This document shows positions 1-5,913 of a DNA stretch of 25,512 nt, one piece after another. Made by a program: the position numbers and the translations under genes. A model generated the notes under the pieces. It was not told the DNA's origin, did not search any database, and was given only the letters and a program-made list of their open reading frames with translations. The DNA is taken from NCBI GenBank assembly GCA_041946865.1, contig JBHGBF010000051.1:1-25512 (forward strand), written 5' to 3'. Source of the stretch: RPQK01 sp041946865. GTDB taxonomy: Bacteria > Acidobacteriota > UBA6911 > RPQK01. How positions within the stretch are numbered: the stretch's first letter is position 1; every line of letters starts with the position of its first letter.

Positions 1-33
1 GGAATGCAGGTCCACTCCGATGTAGAATCCCAT
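1..33 (-). CDS. IS110-family transposase, N-terminal fragment cut by window edge
   Basis: Reading leftward from an ATG at position 33, the frame gives MGFYIGVDLHS and runs off the window. A very strong Shine-Dalgarno (AAAGGAGG) lies 6 nt before the ATG, so this is a genuine translation start. The pattern aromatic-(I/V)-G-(I/V)-D-(L/V)-H is typical of the first strand of the RuvC-like DEDD domain of IS110/IS1111 transposases, where the Asp is the first catalytic residue. These enzymes are RNA-guided DNA recombinases in the IS110 group. Only 11 residues are visible, so the family call is tentative. A RuvC-fold protein of another kind cannot be excluded. Confidence 0.5.
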   Translation of the reverse strand, partial: MGFYIGVDLHS

Positions 34-283
34 TCTTAGCCTCCTTTCGGCCAAGGTCCACGGGCCCCATAAATCACAATCGGCCGGAACCAAGATCGAT
101 TCGTACTGAAGGCACGCACCCGACGCGCTTCGCAAAAAACGCTTTGCTTGCGGCCGCTGCGAGATCTGACAGAGCCGCACCGCAGGGCTTTTGCGGAGCG
201 TCAGCGGACGGGGAGCGCTCCGGGTGCATGCCGGAACCCGGTCCGACCACCCCAGCGAAGCGTAGCGCCAATGAGTTTTTCAC
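34..283 (-). other. Non-coding leader of the putative IS110 element; candidate bridge-RNA region
   Basis: These 250 bases lie between the transposase start and the arsR promoter and contain no convincing gene. They hold several foldable palindromes: CCGCA/TGCGG at 180-184/192-196, the 10-bp palindrome GGAGCGCTCC at 212-221, and CCGGGT/ACCCGG at 220-225/236-241. In IS110-group elements the region 5' of the transposase gene encodes the bridge RNA that specifies target and donor DNA. If the transposase call is right, that RNA would be here, and the element end should fall just upstream of arsR. No core dinucleotide or guide loop was identified. An 84-codon frame across this stretch on the same strand shows no family resemblance. 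Confidence 0.3.
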
Positions 284-325
284 TTGCATCATGGCACTAG
301 TTCGATTATTGTAGAAATAATGAAA
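284..325 (+). promoter_or_regulatory. arsR promoter with overlapping inverted-repeat operator
   Basis: A -35-like TTGCAT (284-289) is followed after 17 bp by a -10-like TATTGT (307-312). The ATG of arsR begins 7 nt later, at 320. A perfect inverted repeat, ATTATT-gtaga-AATAAT (305-321), covers the -10 box and the start codon. ArsR/SmtB repressors bind AT-rich dyads overlapping the promoter, so this is the expected place for an autoregulatory operator. The -35 is poor (3 of 6) and the assignment is inferred from position and symmetry. Confidence 0.45.
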
Positions 326-676
326 CAAGAGGACGAAGCTTCGAAATCGGCAGCCATTAGCCGATATGCGGCCATGTTTACAGCCATGGGGGCCGAGCCG
401 CGTCTACGGATCCTCCGCCTGTTGCTTTCGGCGCATCCGGAGGGCCTCGTTGTCGGCGAGATCCTGGAAGCGTTAAACATTGCCGCTTCGACCCTGTCGC
501 ACCACTTGGAGAAGTTAAAGATCCACGATTTGATCACCGTGGAGCGGAAGAGGACGTTCCTGCGATACCGCGCCAACATTCGGACGCTCCAGGAACTGCT
601 CTCGTTCATGTATGCCGAGTGCTGCACGAGGAGTAAGGCCATTGAGCCCGAACAGATTGTCACAATCAGGAAATGA
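320..676 (+). CDS. arsR: ArsR/SmtB-family arsenic-responsive repressor
   Basis: A 118-residue winged-helix repressor. Residues 10-85 carry the ArsR fold, including GAEPRLRILRLLL and the recognition helix region ALNIAASTLSHHLEKL, followed by the wing (ITVERKRTFLRYRAN). Near the C-terminus YAECCTRS provides a vicinal Cys pair. C-terminal Cys pairs of this kind bind As(III) in Acidithiobacillus-type ArsR proteins, whereas E. coli ArsR uses CVC in the DNA-binding helix. The ATG at 320 was chosen over an in-frame TTG at 284 because the latter lies in the promoter-like -35. No Shine-Dalgarno precedes 320, consistent with a leaderless mRNA. arsM follows after 68 bp. The protein should repress this operon and release DNA on binding arsenite. 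Confidence 0.85.
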   Translation: MKQEDEASKSAAISRYAAMFTAMGAEPRLRILRLLLSAHPEGLVVGEILEALNIAASTLSHHLEKLKIHDLITVERKRTFLRYRANIRTLQELLSFMYAECCTRSKAIEPEQIVTIRK

Positions 677-678
677 GG

Positions 679-699
679 GCGCGCTTTGGATTGGCGCGC
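679..699 (+). other. GC-rich hairpin between arsR and arsM
   Basis: The palindromic hexamer GCGCGC occurs twice (679-684 and 694-699), separated by 9 nt, just after the arsR stop. The copies can pair with each other. There is no T-tract, so it is more likely an intercistronic mRNA-stability element, or chance in GC-rich DNA, than a terminator. Confidence 0.25.
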
Positions 700-744
700 T
701 GCTCCTTTGATTGCCGGCAACACTATTGAAAGAGAGGAGACCCG

Positions 745-1572
745 ATGAACAACGACGACGTCAAAACCAATGTCCAACAACGATACGGCCAAGCGGCGCT
801 CGCCGTGATGCAGGGCGCCAAGGCGGGCTGCGGTTGCAGCTGTGACTGCGGCACCGGCGCGCCGGACGCCGCGGACCCGATTACGGCTGACCTCTACGAC
901 CAGAACCAGGTGGAGGGAATTCCGCAGGAGGCTTTCCTCGCTTCTCTGGGGTGTGGCAACCCCACGGCTCTGGCGCGCCTGGAACCAGGGCAGACCGTGC
1001 TGGACCTGGGGTCGGGAGGCGGGATTGACGTGCTTCTGTCGGCCAGACGTGTCGGCCCCACCGGAAAGGTATACGGCCTGGACATGACCGACGAGATGCT
1101 GGCCCTGGCGGAGGAGAACAAACGAAAATCCGGGCTGACCAACGTCGAATTTCTGCGCGGAGAGATTGAGAACATCCCGCTGCCTGACGCCTCGGTGGAT
1201 GTGATCATTTCGAACTGCGTCATCAACCTTTCGGCGGACAAAGACCGCGTCTTGCGAGAGGCGTTCAGGGTCCTGAAGCCGGGTGGCCTTTTCGCTGTCT
1301 CCGACGTGGTGTCCAAGGGCAGCGTTCCGCGGGAGATCCGCCGCAATATCGAGTTGTGGGCGGGATGCATTGCCGGGGCGCTCGAGGACCGTGAATACGA
1401 ATCGAAATTGCGTGAGGCGGGGTTCGTAGACATTGAGGTCGAACCGACGCGTGTGTATCGAGTCGAGGACGCTCGCGGTTTTCTGGAAGACAAGGGACTG
1501 GATGTCGACACCTTGGCGCCGCTCGTCGATGGCAAGTTCATGAGTGCCTTTGTCCGCGCGCGAAAGCCATAA
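745..1572 (+). CDS. arsM: Arsenite S-adenosylmethionine methyltransferase ArsM
   Basis: A 275-residue cytoplasmic class I SAM-dependent methyltransferase that methylates As(III) to methylated arsenicals. The SAM site is VLDLGSGGGIDVLL (about residues 85-98) with the acidic GLDMT (111-115). The three cysteines that bind arsenic in characterised ArsM are present: Cys70 (SLGCGNP), Cys158 (ISNCVINL) and Cys208 (WAGCIAGAL). The 50-residue spacing between the last two is as in the algal enzyme. An extra CxCxCxC cluster lies near the N-terminus (Cys29, 31, 33, 35). The start has a good GAGGAG Shine-Dalgarno. It sits 68 bp behind arsR and is presumably cotranscribed and arsenite-induced. No arsenite efflux pump or arsenate reductase is seen in the window. 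Confidence 0.95.
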   Translation: MNNDDVKTNVQQRYGQAALAVMQGAKAGCGCSCDCGTGAPDAADPITADLYDQNQVEGIPQEAFLASLGCGNPTALARLEPGQTVLDLGSGGGIDVLLSARRVGPTGKVYGLDMTDEMLALAEENKRKSGLTNVEFLRGEIENIPLPDASVDVIISNCVINLSADKDRVLREAFRVLKPGGLFAVSDVVSKGSVPREIRRNIELWAGCIAGALEDREYESKLREAGFVDIEVEPTRVYRVEDARGFLEDKGLDVDTLAPLVDGKFMSAFVRARKP

Positions 1573-1650
1573 CGGCTGGAAGCGGTCGCGGGAAGCGTGG
1601 CAGAGGCGCCCGTTACCAGGCCCCCTTAAGTGGTGAGACTGAGGGATACG

Positions 1651-1678
1651 GGGCACGCCGGAGGCCGCAGGCGTGCCC
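1651..1678 (+). terminator. Hairpin downstream of arsM, possible terminator
   Basis: A perfect 9-bp GC-rich stem, GGGCACGCC (1651-1659) and GGCGTGCCC (1670-1678), has a 10-nt loop and lies 79 bp after the arsM stop. It is not followed by a T-tract, so intrinsic termination is uncertain. Its position between the ars operon and the next promoter fits a transcript-end structure. Confidence 0.4.
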
Positions 1679-1693
1679 GCGTCATCCCGCGGC

Positions 1694-1723
1694 TGGTCAG
1701 CGGCATCGATCTTCCACTATATT
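1694..1723 (+). promoter_or_regulatory. Putative sigma70-type promoter of the Oar-like gene, leaderless
   Basis: TGGTCA (1694-1699, 4 of 6 to TTGACA) and TATATT (1718-1723, 5 of 6 to TATAAT) are 18 bp apart. The ATG at 1731 starts 7 nt after the -10 box, where transcription should begin, and no Shine-Dalgarno precedes it. This matches the spacing seen before arsR. Confidence 0.4.
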
Positions 1724-1730
1724 GATCGGC

Positions 1731-4337
1731 ATGAATTGGGCTTTTGAGGGACGGGCCGGCTGGATCGTCCCGATATTGGCGGGCTGGCTGTTCCTCATTC
1801 TCAGTTTCCCCGTGACGGGTTGGGCCGACGACTCAAAAGACAAGAAGGGCGAACAGGCACGGGCAGCGGGACAGATGCAGGGTACCGCCCGCCGCAATGA
1901 GAATGTCCCGGTCTACCAGATCGATACGAACGCCCAGAAAGAGCTGGACAAGAGAGTCGGCATCACGCTCCGCATTCCGACCGATCTCCTGGTCGAAAGA
2001 AGTTACTTTGCCGCGGAATTCGGCCAGGCGTCGCGGGGCGAAGTGACGATGCCGAAAACGCCGGCTGCAACCGGCTGGCACGGCGAGCTGTACAATGTCC
2101 ATGAAAGCAGTGTCTTCAACGCCCGCTCCTTTTTCCAGGTGGGGGCTGTGCAGCCGTCACACGAGAACAGCTACGGCGTCAGCGTGGGAGGGCCTGCCGG
2201 CAGGCTGGGCGATCTTTTTGCCGCCTTCGCGCAGCAAAAGATCCGGGGCATGGTGAACGGGAATGTCCTGGTTCCGCTTGCGGCGGAGCGGGCGCCCAAG
2301 GTCACTGATCCCGAGCGGCGGGCGGTGGTTCAGTGCTTTCTCAACGCCTTTCCCGACGAGCTGCCCAACCGTCCTGACTTCGATCCCCGTGCGCTCAACA
2401 CTAACGCTCCCCAACGGTCGGATGCCGTCCAAGCAATCGCCCGCCTGGATCGCGACTTCTTGAAAGCAGGCCGGCTGGCGCTGTCCCATTCCCTCACGAG
2501 ACAGCGGATCGACGCCTTTCAGTTTGTCGCCGGACAGCATCCGGACACGGAGCTCCACGGTCACGATAGCCGCCTGAGCTGGAGTGTGGAGCTGTCCCCG
2601 ATTTCGTTGTTGCAAGCGGGTTTCAGATTCCAGACAACACGTTCCGTTTTGAAGCCGGAGCCGAATGCCGTAGGGCCTCGTGTTCGCTTCGGCTTCCAGA
2701 TCGAGGAGTTGGGTCCGGACAGCCGATTCCCGATCGACAGGAAGGAAGCCGCGTTTACGGGCGGCGGTCTCCTCCGCCGGACTGCCGGCGCCCGGCACCG
2801 GCTGGTTCTGGGCGGCGACCTCTCGCGTGACCAGCTGAACAGCTCCGAATCGAACGATCTGCGCGGCTATTTTCAATTCACCAACGACTTTGGCCGTACT
2901 GCCATTGAAAACTTCCTCCTCGGCACTCCGACCAAGTACGAGGTGACGATCGGCAACATTCCGCGAAGATTCACGGACTGGAGGGCAAACCTCTTTTTTG
3001 CTGACCAGTGGCAGGCTTTGCCGAGTGTGAGCGTCTACTGGGGGCTTCGCTACTCCCTGGAGACGACTCCTGTGGAGGTCGACCGCCTGACTGTGCTCCC
3101 GTACGCAAGCGACGCCAACAATTTCGCTCCGCGTCTGTCCCTGGCGCTGCGGCTCCCGTCGGCCTGGGTTATGAGAGCGAGCTATGGGACCTCTTTCGGA
3201 AGAATCTATCCGGTTACCTATCAGCAGGCGCGCAACAATCCCCCGTTAGTCCGGCAGTTCCAGATTCAGCACCCGGACCTGCTGAATCCTCTGGCCGGGA
3301 TTGAGCTGTCGGATAGTGCTGCAAGGTATTCGCCCCTTCTGGTCAGTCGGGATCTTGTCACACCCTATTCGCACCAGTACGGTCTGACGCTGGAGAGGCC
3401 ACTTGGGGACTACTCACTACGGCTCGGCTACGTGGGAAGTCGCAGCTTCAAGCTGTTCGGCGTGTTCGCGCTGAACCGGGCCCAGATCCTCCCCGGAATC
3501 TTTTTGAGATCGGACAACGTGAACGAAAGGAGGGCCGACCTCAGGCACTCGGAGATCATTCATATTGTCAACTCAGGCATTGCCTATCTTGACGCCGCCC
3601 GGGCGGAGGTGGAGAAGCGGTATTCTTCAGGGCTGTCCTGGCGTGCCGCCTACACTTTCTCGAAGGCGATTGACCTCGGCCCCGACTACAGCTCGACTGC
3701 GGCGGGTTCCGAACTGGCCAGCGGGCGCAACCAGTCGGAAAACGACGCCTTTCGAGACCTCAAGGGCCTGAGCAACTTCGACTCGCCCCACGCCTTTTCC
3801 CTGAACACCATCTATGACATTCCGAGCGTGGCGGGCGCTCACTACTGGGCCCGCCATCTGTTCAACGGCTGGCAGCTCAACGCCGCGCTCCTCCTGAAGA
3901 AAGGTACGCCGCTGACCCTGTACATCGGGTCGGACGCCCCCGGTTTCGGCAACGTCGATGGAAGCCCCAGCGAAAGACCTAATATCCTGGATCCTTCGAT
4001 TCTGGGAATGACCGTGGGGGATCCGGACGAAGCGCCCAGGATTCTCAGAAGGGATCGCTTCGCCTACATAAAACCCGGCGAGCACCGGGGGAATCTCGGG
4101 CGGGCCACCTTTCGAAAATCGGCCATCCAGAACCTCAACCTGGCCCTGGCCAAATTCTGGCGCCCCGGAAACGGGGCGAGGTGGACGATCCTGCTGCGCG
4201 CGGAAGCCTACAACCTCACCAACACGCCGCAATTCGACGAGCCGCAGCGCAATTTGACTTCCCCTGCTTTCGGCAAGATCACCAACACTCTGAACGACGG
4301 CCGGATCATGCAGTTCCACCTGCAGATGGGATTCTGA
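1731..4337 (+). CDS. Oar-like TonB-dependent outer-membrane beta-barrel protein, N-terminally reduced
   Basis: An 868-residue predicted outer-membrane protein. A signal peptide lies in about the first 32 residues (WIVPILAGWLFLILSFPVTGWA). The segment AAEFGQASRGEV...WHGELYNVHESSVFNARSFFQ...SYGVSVGGPAGRLGDLFAAF is the hallmark plug/barrel junction of acidobacterial Oar-like receptors. Strands continue to a C-terminal aromatic (FHLQMGF), and the typical late motif LRAEAYNLTNTPQFDEP is present. Family members are usually about 1000-1200 residues, with an N-terminal carboxypeptidase-regulatory-like domain and a full plug. Both appear missing or eroded here: only about 45 residues separate the signal peptide from the plug remnant. 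ATG 1731 was preferred to the in-frame TTG at 1722, which lies in the -10 box. The substrate is unknown. Neighbouring ars genes do not show a shared role. Confidence 0.8.
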   Translation: MNWAFEGRAGWIVPILAGWLFLILSFPVTGWADDSKDKKGEQARAAGQMQGTARRNENVPVYQIDTNAQKELDKRVGITLRIPTDLLVERSYFAAEFGQASRGEVTMPKTPAATGWHGELYNVHESSVFNARSFFQVGAVQPSHENSYGVSVGGPAGRLGDLFAAFAQQKIRGMVNGNVLVPLAAERAPKVTDPERRAVVQCFLNAFPDELPNRPDFDPRALNTNAPQRSDAVQAIARLDRDFLKAGRLALSHSLTRQRIDAFQFVAGQHPDTELHGHDSRLSWSVELSPISLLQAGFRFQTTRSVLKPEPNAVGPRVRFGFQIEELGPDSRFPIDRKEAAFTGGGLLRRTAGARHRLVLGGDLSRDQLNSSESNDLRGYFQFTNDFGRTAIENFLLGTPTKYEVTIGNIPRRFTDWRANLFFADQWQALPSVSVYWGLRYSLETTPVEVDRLTVLPYASDANNFAPRLSLALRLPSAWVMRASYGTSFGRIYPVTYQQARNNPPLVRQFQIQHPDLLNPLAGIELSDSAARYSPLLVSRDLVTPYSHQYGLTLERPLGDYSLRLGYVGSRSFKLFGVFALNRAQILPGIFLRSDNVNERRADLRHSEIIHIVNSGIAYLDAARAEVEKRYSSGLSWRAAYTFSKAIDLGPDYSSTAAGSELASGRNQSENDAFRDLKGLSNFDSPHAFSLNTIYDIPSVAGAHYWARHLFNGWQLNAALLLKKGTPLTLYIGSDAPGFGNVDGSPSERPNILDPSILGMTVGDPDEAPRILRRDRFAYIKPGEHRGNLGRATFRKSAIQNLNLALAKFWRPGNGARWTILLRAEAYNLTNTPQFDEPQRNLTSPAFGKITNTLNDGRIMQFHLQMGF

Positions 4338-4391
4338 GGTCCGGGTTCGGGGCCCCAGTCCGCGGCTGCGCTAAGATTCTCGTTGTCGCCA

Positions 4392-4411
4392 CTTCCTCTG
4401 TCCAGAGGAAG
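4392..4411 (+). other. Stem-loop between Oar-like gene and histidine kinase
   Basis: CTTCCTCT (4392-4399) and AGAGGAAG (4404-4411) form a perfect 8-bp stem with a GTCC tetraloop, 54 bp after the barrel-gene stop. There is no following T-tract. It may mark the 3' end of the upstream transcript. The rest of the 152-bp gap holds nothing else I can assign with confidence. Confidence 0.35.
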
Positions 4412-4489
4412 CGAAGGCCAGCGGGGGGAAAGAAGTGAACGGCGCTTGCAACCCTGTCTGATCTGTTAGACTCTGCATGGTCATTGGTT

Positions 4490-5734
4490 ATGCGACTGCG
4501 CCGGTCAGGCAGGGAGACAAACCACCCGCGAATCATCACGGATTTCAACCGGACCCTCCTGCTCATTGCCGATCCGGAATCCCTGCAGGCCAGCGTGGCT
4601 GTTCGCCTGCAGGAACTGTTCGGCGCGGAAAAGGTGCTTATCCTTCAGTTGGACCCGCAACAGCTTTGCCTCCTGCCGAGATTCAGCCTCGGTTTTCAGA
4701 GGGCCGAGCTCGAAGGAGTCAAGTTTGAACGCCGGGGTGGCCTGGCGCGCTGGCTCGTCGTGAACGAGACGGTGCTGCGGGTCAAGGAACAGAGTGACGT
4801 AGTCCGATGCCTGGACTCGACAGAAGCCGAGGCGCTCGGTCGCCTGCGCATTCGGGTCTGCGTTCCGCTGCTGGTCCTCAACCGCCTGACCGGCATCGTC
4901 CTTCTCGGCTCAAACGACGATACCTGGAAACTCAAGGAAGGGCAGGCAGAGTTGCTGCAGGTCCTGGCGGGTCAGGCCGGCCTGGCGTTCGAGAATGCCG
5001 CGCTTCATCGCGAACAGCAGGATCGCTTGCGGCGACTGTATCGGGCCGAGCGGTTGGCTGCCGCCGGGCAGTTGGCTGCGGGAGTGGCACATGAGATTCG
5101 CAACCCCTTGACGTCCATCCGGTCAACCATCCAGTACGTGCTTCCTTCTTTTGGTCCCGCCGACCAGAAAAGAATCCTGTTGGACGAGCTTTTGTCGGAA
5201 GTGGACAGGATCGACCGGATCGTTAATGACCTCCTGAGCCTCACCCGGCCCGCCGACTTTCGTCCCACCCGGCTCGATCTGGTCGAGCTTCTGGAGCACG
5301 CTCTTCTCCTCGTAGGTCCGCAGGCGCGCAAGCAGGGAGTCGAGATCAAGCAGGCACACTCGGACGCTGAGCTGAAGATTCTGGGCGATGCCGGCCAGCT
5401 GAAACAGGTCTTTCTCAATGTGTTCCTCAACTCTCTCCAGGCCATGCCCGCGGGCGGCACTCTAAGTGTCTCGGCCACCCGCAAAAGCAGCGAAATCAGC
5501 GGGCGCGACTTGATCGACATCACGGTGACCGACACCGGGGCGGGGATCCCGGCCGAGCATCTGGACAAGGTCTTCGATCCTTTCTTCACGCTAAAAAAAG
5601 AGGGGACCGGGCTGGGGCTGTCGATCAGTTACAGCATCATTCAGCAGCATCAAGGCGACATCGAGCTGCGCAGCGAAGTCGGGCAGGGAACAACCGTCAT
5701 CATCCGCCTGCCGGGCAAGGAAAGACAAGGATGA
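4490..5734 (+). CDS. GAF-domain sensor histidine kinase (NtrB/ZraS-type)
   Basis: A 414-residue predicted cytoplasmic kinase with no membrane segment. Numbering from the ATG: residues 15-175 form a GAF-like sensor (ITDFNRTLLLIADPESLQ...VCVPLLVLNRLTGIVLLGS), then a short coiled coil. The HisKA box is GVAHEIRNPLTSIRS with phospho-acceptor His201. The HATPase domain has the N box (QVFLNVFLNSLQAM), G1 (DTGAGIP), F (VFDPFF) and G2 (GTGLGLS). The H-box sequence is typical of kinases that partner NtrC-class regulators, and one follows after 179 bp. ATG 4490 is preferred to TTG 4484. Neither has a Shine-Dalgarno. The stop codon and last residues (KERQG) are encoded by the first copy of an 18-bp repeat that continues into the intergenic region. 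Confidence 0.9.
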   Translation: MRLRRSGRETNHPRIITDFNRTLLLIADPESLQASVAVRLQELFGAEKVLILQLDPQQLCLLPRFSLGFQRAELEGVKFERRGGLARWLVVNETVLRVKEQSDVVRCLDSTEAEALGRLRIRVCVPLLVLNRLTGIVLLGSNDDTWKLKEGQAELLQVLAGQAGLAFENAALHREQQDRLRRLYRAERLAAAGQLAAGVAHEIRNPLTSIRSTIQYVLPSFGPADQKRILLDELLSEVDRIDRIVNDLLSLTRPADFRPTRLDLVELLEHALLLVGPQARKQGVEIKQAHSDAELKILGDAGQLKQVFLNVFLNSLQAMPAGGTLSVSATRKSSEISGRDLIDITVTDTGAGIPAEHLDKVFDPFFTLKKEGTGLGLSISYSIIQQHQGDIELRSEVGQGTTVIIRLPGKERQG

Positions 5735-5871
5735 AGGATGAAGGAAAGACAAGGATGAAGAGGAGGAGGAAAGACAAGGATGAAGGAAAAAGATAGTACC
5801 GGTGACTTTGTCTTTCATCCTCCACAGGCTTTTTCATCCTTCATCCTTCTCTTCATCCTTTATCCTTCATC
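5719..5871. repeat. GGATGAA/TTCATCC repeat array with opposed arms
   Basis: The left, purine-rich arm contains three exact copies of GGAAAGACAAGGATGAAG (5719-5736, 5743-5760, 5768-5785; period 24-25 bp) and four GGATGAA heptamers. The right, pyrimidine-rich arm (about 5809-5871) contains four exact TTCATCC heptamers plus near copies. The arms are largely complementary, so RNA across the gap can fold into a long imperfect hairpin between the kinase and its regulator. The first repeat contains the kinase stop codon. The array fills most of the 179-bp gap, and no gene is present there. Confidence 0.8.
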
Positions 5872-5913
5872 TGGTATCCTTCGTAGCCGGCCTCAAGCGT
5901 TGCTGCCAGACAT

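Noticed and set aside
74..328. 84-codon minus-strand frame between the transposase start and arsR
   Set aside because: No Shine-Dalgarno, no family resemblance, and it overlaps the arsR promoter. The region is better explained as non-coding leader.
289..1656. A 455-codon open frame antisense to arsR and arsM
   Set aside because: It mirrors the codon structure of the two well-supported genes, crosses their boundary, and has no recognisable domain or ribosome site. It is a GC-rich shadow frame.
4435..4450. Possible -24/-12 site before the histidine kinase ending in TTGCA
   Set aside because: The -12 element is perfect but the -24 GG is TG, so the invariant dinucleotide is missing.
5719..5871. 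Repeat array as a CRISPR
   Set aside because: Repeats are low-complexity heptamer derivatives, spacers are 6-7 bp of the same composition, and no cas gene is present.
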